NCBI RefSeq assembly: GCF_009870125.1
Contig: NC_046683.1
Span: forward strand, 35,231,869 to 35,295,868
Origin: Drosophila pseudoobscura
Taxonomy: Eukaryota > Arthropoda > Insecta > Diptera > Drosophilidae
Reading direction: 5' to 3'
DNA: 64,000 nt
Positions 1 to 10,486 of this stretch are shown piece after piece (the stretch's first letter is position 1; each line of letters starts with the position of its first letter). A program made the position numbers and the translations under genes. The notes below the pieces were generated by a model that made no database searches, was not told the origin of the DNA, and saw only the letters and a program-made list of their open reading frames with translations.

Positions 1-159
1 TTTTTCGACTCGGCCCCACCGTGGCCAAGGTCTATAACCCGGGGGATTTGGATGCGGATCTTCTCGAGGAATCCCACCAGCTCTCCTACTCTCGCCACGA
101 CCCTGACCCGAGTGTCTGAGTGCTATCGGGTTTCGCCAATTTCGCGCTTGATGCCCACC

Positions 160-620
160 CACGCTTCGGACCAATAAATACTCCGATAAATAAATAAATA
201 AATACCGATATAAATATTGCGCCAACTAGCGCCGTTAACGAGATATATGCAATTAAATATTTGAATAAATAAATAATAACATACGACACTCAAACTTCAA
301 GCACATTCAACACAACACAAAACATAAAAACAAAAATTCCTAACAGTTCTTCTTCTTCTTACAAGACTCATTAAGAGGGGGACACGTGACTAGCCGGGAC
401 CAGTAACTGCTTCAATTTCTGCGCTCCACTTGACAATTGCCCTACGGATATCCTACAATTACGAACACCACCTTTGTGTGGCCTGTCATCTACTATAGTC
501 ATCGCTCTAAGCGATGGCCGATAAACGAGAAGCCTCACGGTGCATGAGCTCACTTTGCTTGTGATTTGTTCCTGTCATCCATCATACCGATCTGCCATGA
601 CAACAGATGCATCGCGGGTT
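160..620 (-). other. Gypsy 5' leader segment inside tandem unit 1
   Basis: This is an AT-rich leader with (TAAA)n-like stretches near 180-205, matching 9457-9896 of the intact copy. On one side it is fused to gag, losing about 190 N-terminal Gag residues and the start codon. On the other side it is fused to integrase. The corresponding stretch of unit 2 is about 4469-4929. Short ORFs here (for example 86-289 minus) are low-complexity and I do not treat them as genes. Confidence 0.8.
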
Positions 621-1963
621 GAGCCTTTGCCGAAGTCACTAAGGACGAAATTTCGGCGGAATACCTCTTGTCCCGGCCTCGCGTAGAACACCCGAGCTCG
701 CTGGTTATACCTTACCCTACTACGCTCGTATGCCTGATGTAAACTATCGCGAATCCTCTCTTGGATGAGTTGTCGCTTGTCCTGACCCTCCAGCAGCGTA
801 ATGTAATACTCACCGATTGACCGCAGTCGCTTTGCCAGCTTGTAGCATGACCCATGCAAATACATTTGCTGCCCGAAGACTGCAAAGATTGGTGTTACGC
901 CTGTCGCCTCGTGAACCGAGTTCCTAATAGCCAGTTCTATCTCCGGCAGATGCGCATCCCAATCCCGGTGATCGTCCTCCAGATACGCCCGAATCGCGCT
1001 GAGTACTGTGCGATTTACGCGTTCGGCTGCGTTACTCTGCGGAGAATACACTGGCGTCCTCATATGAGTGACTCCGAATGCATCGGTCATCTCCTTAAAA
1101 GTTTTTGAGACGAACTGAGCCCCATTGTCCGAGTGAATCATCTCCGGCACTTCAAACTTGTAAAACACCTCGTGAACGAGGAATCTTACAACTTTCTTTG
1201 CTGTGGCCTTGGTCATGGTCTTTAGGAATGTGAACTTAGAGAACTGGTCAACTACAATAAATATCCACGCCTGACCGTTCTTTGACCGCGGATATTTGCC
1301 CAAAAAATCCATATAAAGTTTTTGGAACGGGATCCCGGCCTGCATCCGATAATTCGACGCTTTCGACTCCTTGCACACGGTGCACCGTCGGATATAATCC
1401 CGCACCTCTATCGCTATGTTCGGCCAGTAAAACTGCCTACGCAATAAGTGCAAGGTTTTCGCGATTCCTCCGTGCGCTGTCTTCTCTTCCGAATGTGCTT
1501 TGTCTATCAACGCGGCCGTCAACGAACTCGGAACCCACAATTTCCAGACGGAGCCCTCCAGTTGATCGTCAAATCGTTCACAGCGCATGCGCTTGAATAT
1601 CATGCCATCAACAATCTGGAGATCAGGTAAGCGGTCTTGATTCTCTGTGATTTCCTTCCTTAACTCCTGATATTCCCCAGATTCAAACTCCATCGTTTTA
1701 AAACCCAGGATATTACTCGGATCCACTTTAAACTCTTCAATACTGCGCGACAATGTATCTGCCACTACATTGTCCACTCCTTTTCGGTTTTCTATGCCGA
1801 AATCGAAGGCCTGCAGTTGAAGGGACCAACGAGTTAAGCGACCATCCAGGTTTTTCATGGTCATGAGCCATTTGAGACTGGCGTGGTCAGCAATGACTGT
1901 AAACGGCATAATCTCTACGTGTGGACGGAACTTTAGCATCGCCATTAGGGCTGCCTGAGACAC
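575..1963 (-). pseudogene. pol: Gypsy pol fragment: RNase H C-terminus and integrase (unit 1)
   Basis: The 462-codon frame starts in the RNase H tail (FTVIADHASLKWL, residues 21-33) and continues into integrase. The zinc-binding HHCC is present as H157, H164, C194 and C197. The catalytic triad is intact at D219 (YMDFLG), D279 (HSDNGAQF) and E314 (NAAERVNRT). The natural C-terminus is missing: after FGKG the frame enters leader sequence and ends about 14 residues later (MADRYDG), whereas full copies continue to a GPY/F-like tail ending KDLRM. The upstream break in RNase H is a frameshift shared by all copies. Integrase would join element DNA to target DNA, but this one has no LTR ends to act on in its own unit. 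Confidence 0.9.
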
Positions 1964-1993
1964 TCCTTCTCTGTCATCGAGTAGTTTTTTTTG

Positions 1994-2528
1994 CTAACAA
2001 TTTAGTTTGGCAGAGAAAAACGCTATGGGCCTCTCGTTCTGCTCGTCATCCAGTTGGAAGAGTACGGTTTCAACCCCATAATGTGAGGCGTCGCACTGTA
2101 TGTAGAAGTGCCGCTTGAAATCCGCGTGTACCAAGACTGGTGCCGAGGTGAGTGCAGCTTTTAGCTCCCCCATGGCTCGTTTTGCCTCCTCCGTCAATTT
2201 AAACTTTCCATTTCCCGACTTTTTCAGGGCGTCTGTGAGCGGACCGGCCATCTCAGCATAGTTTTTCATAAAGCGCCGGTACCAGCCCGCAGTTCCCAGG
2301 AAACTACGCAATTCTCGTAAAGGCGTAAAATGGCCGACACACGATCCGGATCAGTCTACATAGGCGTTGTGCGGCGTTGCAGAGACCAAAGGGCATCATA
2401 CGGAATTGGTACAGAGGCCGTCCCGGCACCGTGAACGCCGTATATCCTCGACTCTGCTAGTCCAGCTCGATTTGCCAAAAAGCGAATTTTAAGTCGACGC
2501 TGGAGATATATATCGTCTGATCGAGACG
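1994..2528 (-). pseudogene. pol: Gypsy pol fragment: deleted RT palm/connection and RNase H start (unit 1)
   Basis: Reading from 2528, the frame has FAFWQIELD, an in-frame TAG, TAFTVPGRPLYQF and MPFGLCNAAQRLCRL, then hits the joint at 2352/2353. Comparison with 13750-13973 shows that 224 bp are absent, including the YLDD catalytic box, so this RT cannot polymerise. After the joint comes the connection domain (FLGTAGWYRRFMKNY) and the first RNase H strand with its catalytic aspartate (FYIQCDAS). The frame ends at SAKLNC. Confidence 0.88.
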
Positions 2529-3395
2529 CTACAATATCCCCTCGATGCTAGGAAATGGGTAAGCGTCCTTGATGGTTACTTTGTTGAGCTTTCGGGCATC
2601 GAGACAGAAACGATTTTTGCCCGGCCTTCGCACCACGGTGGTACGGTTGCTCCACGGACTATCACTGTACTCGATGACTCCCAAAGCCAACATTTTGTCC
2701 ACATCCCCACACACCACTTCCTGCATCGCTGGCGACAGCGGGTAATGTCGATCCTTCACAGGCTCGGCCTTCTCCACCAACTGAATTTTGTGAGTCTCTC
2801 TCGACGTCCTCCCCAGGCCTACGGTTTCGAAAGTCAGAAACTCTGCCTTCACCTGATCCAAGGCTGTCTTTTGCTCTTCTGACAACTCCCATTCTTCCTG
2901 CACTATCTCCTTCTCCGGGCCTTCCACATAGTGAGCGACTTGATCAGCCAGCACTTCTTCCACTAATCTGTGAGATGCCCCTACTGGACCTTCTCCCATC
3001 ACCTCAGGAGCCAATGAGAATACCCGCCAAAAGTCTACCCCCAAGTAAATTTCCTGTTCCAAGAAAGTGCATACGAAAAACGGTAATTCTACTCGGCCAA
3101 CGATTGCGCGATCTTCCCCATTCGCTACCTTCACTATAGAAGAATATCGAGCCTCCACGCCCAGCTTCTCCAGGAAGTTCTGACCATTACACCCTAGCAT
3201 GCTGTGTGTAGCGCCTGAATCCAACAGGCCTCGCACGGACTCGCCCATTTTAGAGATTTCTGCGAAAACTCTCGGGTCTTTCTTGCAACAATGCTTTACT
3301 GAAGCAATCACCTGCCTCCTCATAGCTCGCCTTTGCTTAAACCGGGATCTCGCCTTTCTCACCCGAACCGACAGAAAATATTCTATTTCGGGTTT
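2529..3395 (-). pseudogene. pol: Gypsy pol fragment: aspartic protease and RT N-terminus (unit 1)
   Basis: The open frame covers 277 codons from a Met at 3362. A retropepsin active site, LLDSGATHSM, lies at residues 46-55 with D48, S49, G50 and A51 canonical. The N-terminal RT fingers (HYPLSPAMQEVV, SPWSNRTTVVRRPGKNRF, LNKVTIKDAYPFPSIEGIL) run to the end. The frame stops at a TAG after EGIL where the better copy at 54884-55777 has serine; units 1 and 2 and the copy at 14150 share this stop. It would cleave Gag-Pol and form the RT fingers if translated. Confidence 0.88.
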
Positions 3396-3482
3396 CTAAA
3401 TAATTTCTTAAGCGCTCTTCATATGATAAGTTCCTTAACCTAGCATGCAAATTACGTCTATCTAATTAATTTTTATTCTCTT

Positions 3483-4467
3483 CTACTTTCTCTCCGCAGG
3501 CCCCTTCTGTGAGCGTGATTCGCCTGCTTGGATCGCACTCCTCTTCATGTTTCCCGCGCAATTCGGACAGGTCGGACAATATGCATCGGGCTTTCCACAC
3601 CGGTAGCAGAAAAGTCGCCTCTCCGATGCCATACAGTCCCTAAAGCCATGATCGGTCTGCCCGCATTTCCAGCAAATCGACTTCTGTGGAACACGCTGTT
3701 TCACTTGGGCTTCCTCAATGACTTCTGCCTCTTCATCGCTAATCGACCGATCCTGCGCGACCTCGCTGACGTTCGCATTCGCCCCGCGGCCATAGTTTGT
3801 GGCTTTGGGTGCTCCTCGCCACGAAGATCGAGCCTTCCTCTTCAGATGTGCCTCTATTTCCACGCACTCATCCCGCAGTTGGTCTAAGGAATAAACCCGT
3901 AAGCGGTAGACGAAACTCGCTATCTAATCTGTGAGTGCCTTTTTGACGATTTTTACCATCTTCTTTTCAGGTGGTGGCATCTCCAAGCTCGAAGCGATCT
4001 TTCTCATGACATGGAAGAAGTCTTCCCCACTCTCGTTTGACCGCTGCATTCTCTCTCGCAGTTCTCTCATGCGGTCGAACTCGGACGCCGTGCCTCGGAA
4101 ACTTCGCCCCTTAGTTCCTGCCAAACACCACCGCTCTGGTCGCGGATGTACAGCCAGTACCATTCCCACGTGTTTCCTGTAACCAGGTGATGAAACCCCT
4201 TAAGAACTTCATCCCACGGACAGCGGCATTGGGCTTGTAGGAATTCAATTCGGAACACAAAATCCTCGACCGTCATTTTGTTGCTGTCTCCGTCGAACCT
4301 CACGTCCCATTTTTCGACTCGGCCCCACCGTGGCCAAGGTCTATAACCCGGGGGATTTGGATGCGGATCTTCTCGAGGAATCCCACCAGCTCTCCTACTC
4401 TCGCCACGACCCTGACCCGAGTGTCTGAGTGCTATCGGGTTTCGCCAATTTCGCGCTTGATGCCCAC
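3483..4467 (-). pseudogene. gag: Gypsy gag, N-terminally deleted and split in three frames (unit 1)
   Basis: Three pieces belong to one Gag. The capsid-like part (VEKWDVRFDGDSNK, about 4240-4330) leads to VWQELRG near 4100, where the frame shifts. The middle part (FRGTASEFDRMRELRERM) runs to a TAG at about 3924-3926; the copy at 56346 has lysine there (TDKIASF). The last part (3483-3863) carries nucleocapsid Cys-rich motifs: CWKCGQTDHGFRDC, CYRCGK and CPTCPNCAGN. The start codon and about 190 N-terminal residues are deleted at the leader joint. Gag normally packages element RNA into cytoplasmic particles. Confidence 0.88.
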
Positions 4468-4883
4468 CCACGCTTCGGACCAATAAATACTCCGATAAAT
4501 AAATAAATAAATACCGATATAAATATTGCGCCAACTAGCGCCGTTAACGAGATATATGCAATTAAATATTTGAATAAATAAATAATAACATACGACACTC
4601 AAACTTCAAGCACATTCAACACAACACAAAACATAAAAACAAAAATTCCTAACAGTTCTTCTTCTTCTTACAAGACTCATTAAGAGGGGGACACGTGACT
4701 AGCCGGGACCAGTAACTGCTTCAATTTCTGCGCTCCACTTGACAATTGCCCTACGGATATCCTACAATTACGAACACCACCTTTGTGTGGCCTGTCATCT
4801 ACTATAGTCATCGCTCTAAGCGATGGCCGATAAACGAGAAGCCTCACGGTGCATGAGCTCACTTTGCTTGTGATTTGTTCCTG

Positions 4884-6272
4884 TCATCCATCATACCGAT
4901 CTGCCATGACAACAGATGCATCGCGGGTTGAGCCTTTGCCGAAGTCACTAAGGACGAAATTTCGGCGGAATACCTCTTGTCCCGGCCTCGCGTAGAACAC
5001 CCGAGCTCGCTGGTTATACCTTACCCTACTACGCTCGTATGCCTGATGTAAACTATCGCGAATCCTCTCTTGGATGAGTTGTCGCTTGTCCTGACCCTCC
5101 AGCAGCGTAATGTAATGCTCACCGATTGACCGCAGTCGCTTTGCCAGCTTGTAGCATGACCCATGCAAATACATTTGCTGCCCGAAGACTGCAAAGATTG
5201 GTGTTACGCCTGTCGCCTCGTGAACCGAGTTCCTAATAGCCAGTTCTATCTCCGGCAGATGCGCATCCCAATCCCGGTGATCGTCCTCCAGATACGCCCG
5301 AATCGCGCTGAGTACTGTGCGATTTACGCGTTCGGCTGCGTTACTCTGCGGAGAATACACTGGCGTCCTCATATGAGTGACTCCGAATGCATCGGTCATC
5401 TCCTTAAAAGTTTTTGAGACGAACTGAGCCCCATTGTCCGAGTGAATCATCTCCGGCGCTTCAAACTTGTAAAACACCTCGTGAACGAGGAATCTTACAA
5501 CTTTCTTTGCTGTGGCCTTGGTCATGGTCTTTAGGAATGTGAACTTAGAGAACTGGTCAACTACAATAAATATCCACGCCTGACCGTTCTTTGACCGCGG
5601 ATATTTGCCCAAAAAATCCATATAAAGTTTTTGGAACGGGATCCCGGCCTGCATCCGATAATTCGACGCTTTCGACTCCTTGCACACGGTGCACCGTCGG
5701 ATATAATCCCGCACCTCTATCGCTATGTTCGGCCAGTAAAACTGCCTACGCAATAAGTGCAAGGTTTTCGCGATTCCTCCGTGCGCTGTCTTCTCTTCCG
5801 AATGTGCTTTGTCTATCAACGCGGCCGTCAACGAACTCGGAACCCACAATTTCCAGACGGAGCCCTCCAGTTGATCGTCAAATCGTTCACAGCGCATGCG
5901 CTTGAATATCATGCCATCAACAATCTGGAGATCAGGTAAGCGGTCTTGATTCTCTGTGATTTCCTTCCTTAACTCCTGATATTCCCCAGATTCAAACTCC
6001 ATCGTTTTAAAACCCAGGATATTACTCGGATCCACTTTAAACTCTTCAATACTGCGCGACAATGTATCTGCCACTACATTGTCCACTCCTTTTCGGTTTT
6101 CTATGCCGAAATCGAAGGCCTGCAGTTGAAGGGACCAACGAGTTAAGCGACCATCCAGGTTTTTCATGGTCATGAGCCATTTGAGACTGGCGTGGTCAGC
6201 AATGACTGTAAACGGCATAATCTCTACGTGTGGACGGAACTTTAGCATCGCCATTAGGGCTGCCTGAGACAC
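4884..6272 (-). pseudogene. pol: Gypsy pol fragment: RNase H C-terminus and integrase (unit 2)
   Basis: This is the same 462-codon frame as in unit 1, with two amino-acid differences (alanine for valine at residue 272, histidine for tyrosine at 386). The D/D/E and HHCC residues are intact and the C-terminus is again leader-encoded. A frameshift in RNase H separates it from upstream pol. Confidence 0.9.
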
Positions 6273-6302
6273 TCCTTCTCTGTCATCGAGTAGTTTTTTT
6301 TG

Positions 6303-6837
6303 CTAACAATTTAGTTTGGCAGAGAAAAACGCTATGGGCCTCTCGTTCTGCTCGTCATCCAGTTGGAAGAGTACGGTTTCAACCCCATAATGTGAGGCGT
6401 CGCACTGTATGTAGAAGTGCCGCTTGAAATCCGCGTGTACCAAGACTGGTGCCGAGGTGAGTGCAGCTTTTAGCTCCCCCATGGCTCGTTTTGCCTCCTC
6501 CGTCAATTTAAACTTTCCATTTCCCGACTTTTTCAGGGCGTCTGTGAGCGGACCGGCCATCTCAGCATAGTTTTTCATAAAGCGCCGGTACCAGCCCGCA
6601 GTTCCCAGGAAACTACGCAATTCTCGTAAAGGCGTAAAATGGCCGACACACGATCCGGATCAGTCTACATAGGCGTTGTGCGGCGTTGCAGAGACCAAAG
6701 GGCATCATACGGAATTGGTACAGAGGCCGTCCCGGCACCGTGAACGCCGTATATCCTCGACTCTGCTAGTCCAGCTCGATTTGCCAAAAAGCGAATTTTA
6801 AGTCGACGCTGGAGATATATATCGTCTGATCGAGACG
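6303..6837 (-). pseudogene. pol: Gypsy pol fragment: deleted RT and RNase H start (unit 2)
   Basis: The RT palm is deleted at 6661/6662 exactly as in unit 1, removing YLDD. The in-frame TAG after IELD and the connection/RNase H start (FYIQCDAS) are also present. I see no difference from unit 1 in this part. Confidence 0.87.
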
Positions 6838-7704
6838 CTACAATATCCCCTCGATGCTAGGAAATGGGTAAGCGTCCTTGATGGTTACTTTGTTGAGCTT
6901 TCGGGCATCGAGACAGAAACGATTTTTGCCCGGCCTTCGCACCACGGTGGTACGGTTGCTCCACGGACTATCACTGTACTCGATGACTCCCAAAGCCAAC
7001 ATTTTGTCCACATCCCCACACACCACTTCCTGCATCGCTGGCGACAGCGGGTAATGTCGATCCTTCACAGGCTCGGCCTTCTCCACCAACTGAATTTTGT
7101 GAGTCTCTCTCGACGTCCTCCCCAGGCCTACGGTTTCGAAAGTCAGAAACTCTGCCTTCACCTGATCCAAGGCTGTCTTTTGCTCTTCTGACAACTCCCA
7201 TTCTTCCTGCACTATCTCCTTCTCCGGGCCTTCCACATAGTGAGCGACTTGATCAGCCAGCACTTCTTCCACTAATCTGTGAGATGCCCCTACTGGACCT
7301 TCTCCCATCACCTCAGGAGCCAATGAGAATACCCGCCAAAAGTCTACCCCCAAGTAAATTTCCTGTTCCAAGAAAGTGCATACGAAAAACGGTAATTCTA
7401 CTCGGCCAACGATTGCGCGATCTTCCCCATTCGCTACCTTCACTATAGAAGAATATCGAGCCTCCACGCCCAGCTTCTCCAGGAATTTCTGACCATTACA
7501 CCCTAGCATGCTGTGTGTAGCGCCTGAATCCAACAGGCCTCGCACGGACTCGCCCATTTTAGAGATTTCTGCGAAAACTCTCGGGTCTTTCTTGCAACAA
7601 TGCTTTACTGAAGCAATCACCTGCCTCCTCATAGCTCGCCTTTGCTTAAACCGGGATCTCGCCTTTCTCACCCGAACCGACAGAAAATATTATATTTCGG
7701 GTTT
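6838..7704 (-). pseudogene. pol: Gypsy pol fragment: aspartic protease and RT N-terminus (unit 2)
   Basis: The 277-codon frame from 7671 has the canonical protease DSGA and the RT fingers. It differs from unit 1 at one residue (NGQKFLEK here, NGQNFLEK there); lysine is also found in the copy at 54884, so unit 1 carries the newer change. It ends at the same TAG after EGIL. Confidence 0.88.
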
Positions 7705-7791
7705 CTAAATAATTTCTTAAGCGCTCTTCATATGATAAGTTCCTTAACCTAGCATGCAAATTACGTCTATCTAATTAATTTTTATTCTCTT

Positions 7792-8375
7792 CTACTTTCT
7801 CTCCGCAGGCCCCTTCTGTGAGCGTGATTCGCCTGCTTGGATCGCACTCCTCTTCATGTTTCCCGCGCAATTCGGACAGGTCGGACAATATGCATCGGGC
7901 TTTCCACACCGGTAGCAGAAAAGTCGCCTCTCCGATGCCATACAGTCCCTAAAGCCATGATCGGTCTGCCCGCATTTCCAGCAAATCGACTTCTGTGGAA
8001 CACGCTGTTTCACTTGGGCTTCCTCAATGACTTCTGCCTCTTCATCGCTAATCGACCGATCCTGCGCGACCTCGCTGACGTTCGCATTCGCCCCGCGGCC
8101 ATAGTTTGTGGCTTTGGGTGCTCCTCGCCACGAAGATCGAGCCTTCCTCTTCAGATGTGCCTCTATTTCCACGCACTCATCCCGCAGTTGGTCTAAGGAA
8201 TAAACCCGTAAGCGGTAGACGAAACTCGCTATCTAATCTGTGAGTGCCTTTTTGACGATTTTTACCATCTTCTTTTCAGGTGGTGGCATCTCCAAGCTCG
8301 AAGCGATCTTTCTCATGACATGGAAGAAGTCTTCCCCACTCTCGTTTGACCGCTGCATTCTCTCTCGCAGTTCTC
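7792..8375 (-). pseudogene. gag: Gypsy gag middle and nucleocapsid (unit 2 / copy B)
   Basis: This is the continuation of the Gag that starts at 9350, in a different frame. FRGTASEFDRM to KKALTD is followed by a TAG at about 8233-8235, then the nucleocapsid frame 7792-8172 with CWKCGQTDHGFRDC and CPTCPNCAGN motifs. The lesions are the same as in unit 1. Confidence 0.87.
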
Positions 8376-9350
8376 TCATGCGGTCGAACTCGGACGCCGT
8401 GCCTCGGAAACTTCGCCCCTTAGTTCCTGCCAAACACCACCGCTCTGGTCGCGGATGTACAGCCAGTACCATTCCCACGTGTTTCCTGTAACCAGGTGAT
8501 GAAACCCCTTAAGAACTTCATCCCACGGACAGCGGCATTGGGCTTGTAGGAATTCAATTCGGAACACAAAATCCTCGACCGTCATTTTGTTGCTGTCTCC
8601 GTCGAACCTCACGTCCCATTTTTCGACTCGGCCCCACCGTGGCCAAGGTCTATAACCCGGGGGATTTGGATGCGGATCTTCTCGAGGAATCCCACCAGCT
8701 CTCCTACTCTCGCCACGACCCTGACCCGAGTGTCTGAGTGCTATCGGGTTTCGCCAATTTCGCGCTTGATGCCCACCCCGTTGATGCTGCTCACTGGATG
8801 CGGTCGGTCCTACTCCTGAATACGGTTCCGGACCAATACCACCTCGCCCCGAGCGAGCCAAAAGTGGTTTTGGTGGCGGAATCGGCGCATCAGTCGTGCT
8901 AGACGGCTTCCTTTTCGGGATTGCTCCTCGATACTCCTGCTCGCGGTGAACCTCCTCCCGCTGCGGTTCATTCTGCTGCTGCAGCTGTCTAACCGGCTGG
9001 AGTACCTCGTTGAGTTGGTGCATCATCTCGATAAACCTCTTTCGCAACTCCTCCTGCAACACCCGACTAATCGATTCAGTGTTCGCTGCCCTGTGTGTCG
9101 CATGAGCCTGAGCCAACGATACGTTGACTGCTGATGCCAGTTCGGAAGCTAGCGTGGGTGTAGGATCGGACATTGGCCATTCTTCTGACCTGGCCTGGAC
9201 CGGTGTTCTCGGCAACCCACCCACAGTTCCAAGCTCCTCCCGATCTTGATCAAACATCGCCCCTGACACTTCTCCTATCTGGTCCACTGTTTTGTTTACG
9301 CGTGATCGCGTATGATACTGTCGACTACCCCCTTCTTGTGGCATCTGCAC
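8376..9350 (-). pseudogene. gag: Gypsy gag N-terminal half with native start (copy B)
   Basis: The 324-codon frame opens at MQMPQEGGSR, the same start as in the copy at 57456. Residues 95-135 are Q/E-rich and probably helical (LQEELRKRFIEMMHQLNEVL), followed by a proline-rich linker. A capsid-like domain lies at about 235-310 (VEKWDVRFDGDSNKMTVEDF). After VWQELRG the frame shifts and ends at SSTA within about ten residues; the true continuation FRGTASEFDRM is in another frame. This is the 5' half of the only Gag in the left part of the window that keeps its N-terminus. Confidence 0.88.
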
Positions 9351-10486
9351 CGAGCAACACCAATCCTAAAAAAAAAGCAAACTCCTAAACTAAGATAGTA
9401 TATATAAATAAACGATTAAATACCCAAAGAAATAACTAGCAAAAATAAATAACACCACGCTTCGGACCAATAAATACTCCGATAAATAAATAAATAAATA
9501 CCGATATAAATATTGCGCCAACTAGCGCCGTTAACGAGATATATGCAATTAAATATTTGAATAAATAAATAATAACATACGACACTCAAACTTCAAGCAC
9601 ATTCAACACAACACAAAACCTAACAACAAAAATTCCTAACAGTTCTTCTTCTTCTTACAAGACTCATTAAGAGGGGGACACGTAACCAGTAACTGCTGCA
9701 GTTTCTGCGCTCCACTTGACAATCGCCCTACGGATATCCTACAATTACGAACACCACCTGTCATCTACTATAGTCATCGCTCTAAGCGATGGCCGATAAA
9801 CGAGAAGCCTCACGGTGCATGAGCTCACTTTGCTTGTGATTTGTTCCTGTCATCCATCATACCGATCTGCCATGACAACAGATGCATCGCGGGTTGGGTT
9901 TACGACTCCCGGGCCACCTACTCCTCACCACATCTCGGCAGACAGACAACAGGTTCGAAACACGAAAGCGGCTTTGTTTTAAACAAACAGGTGCGAAACT
10001 AAAATGAACATTTACCTACATGACTTACTCTAACTTATTCCAATATCACATTCCATCACAGATTTATTCGATATCACAGTCCACCAGGCAATGTGTCCGC
10101 CGCAAACTCCCTGTCCATTTTTTTGTTGAACGGCAGTGACTTACGTTCACTTGCGACATCGAATAGCGACAAAATGTTCAACTGTAATTCGTAAGTCCCT
10201 ATCACATATTTTATATTTCCGTTAACTGCCTCCGTCTATCCATCCCTAGCATCAATCACCCCGCGCCATTAAGGACCAGCTTTACGCTTACCTTAAGCCT
10301 GCAGCAGCGACTTCTGCCGGGACAGCTAAACTGCACTTCGCAAGCTGTCGTCTTCTCCAAAAAATTTATTTATTTTTTTCATTCCCCGCATCTGCCTTTA
10401 CCAGCCCGAGTGACTTTTGTTGTAATACCACCCGAACCTGCGTCAGTCCAGATGCATGCAGATTCGAAAATAAATTGGGCGCCATT
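9351..10486 (-). other. Gypsy 5' leader of copy B
   Basis: About 1.1 kb of untranslated leader lies between the primer-binding site and the gag start. It contains (TAAA)-rich stretches near 9405-9560 and a relic-free GC-mixed part near 9900-10400. A minus-strand ORF at 10379-10642 spans the LTR/leader border and looks fortuitous. Compared with other leaders, a short deletion is visible near 9681. Confidence 0.75.
10466..10484 (-). promoter_or_regulatory. Primer-binding site, tRNA-Lys-like (copy B)
   Basis: The minus strand reads TGGCGCCCAATTTATTTTC, two bases inside the LTR end. TGGCGCCCAA fits the 3' end of a lysine tRNA as used by gypsy and lentiviruses; the match stops after about ten bases. 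The same site sits inside the LTRs at 15731 and 58609. Confidence 0.7.

Larger units (their letters stand above)
1..4309 (-). repeat. Tandem unit 1 of a 4309-bp LTR-less Gypsy-derived repeat
   Basis: Base 1 corresponds to base 4310, and the whole 4309-bp stretch repeats directly in 4310-8618. Read on the minus strand the unit holds gag, protease, truncated reverse transcriptase, RNase H, integrase and then the leader of the next unit; no LTR is present. Three joints define it: leader joined to integrase near 620, leader joined to mid-gag near 160, and a reverse transcriptase deletion at 2352/2353. By eye the two units differ at only about four bases (near 808, 1148, 3178 and 3372 of unit 1). 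The left edge of the window falls inside the array, so more units probably lie outside. Confidence 0.93.
4310..8618 (-). repeat. Tandem unit 2 of the 4309-bp Gypsy-derived repeat
   Basis: This is the second copy of the unit, with the same three deletion joints (about 4468, 4930 and 6661/6662). At its right end it runs without a break into a gag N-terminal half that is not deleted (8619-9350), then an ordinary leader and an LTR. That transition marks the array edge and shows which intact element the unit came from. Confidence 0.93.

Noticed and set aside
86..289. 67-codon minus-strand frame in the leader, rich in Tyr/Ile/Phe
   Set aside because: It arises from AT-rich TAAA repeats in the leader and crosses the gag joint; the apparent hydrophobic helix is compositional.
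854..1108. Plus-strand ORFs opposite integrase (also 1282-1596, 5163-5417, 12254-12508, 53050-53304)
   Set aside because: They are antisense shadows of pol, conserved only because the minus-strand gene is repeated.
8376..8440. Programmed ribosomal frameshift in gag
   Set aside because: The site is inside Gag rather than at the Gag-Pol border and other shared lesions exist, so inheritance from a defective ancestor is the simpler reading; it is kept only as an alternative.
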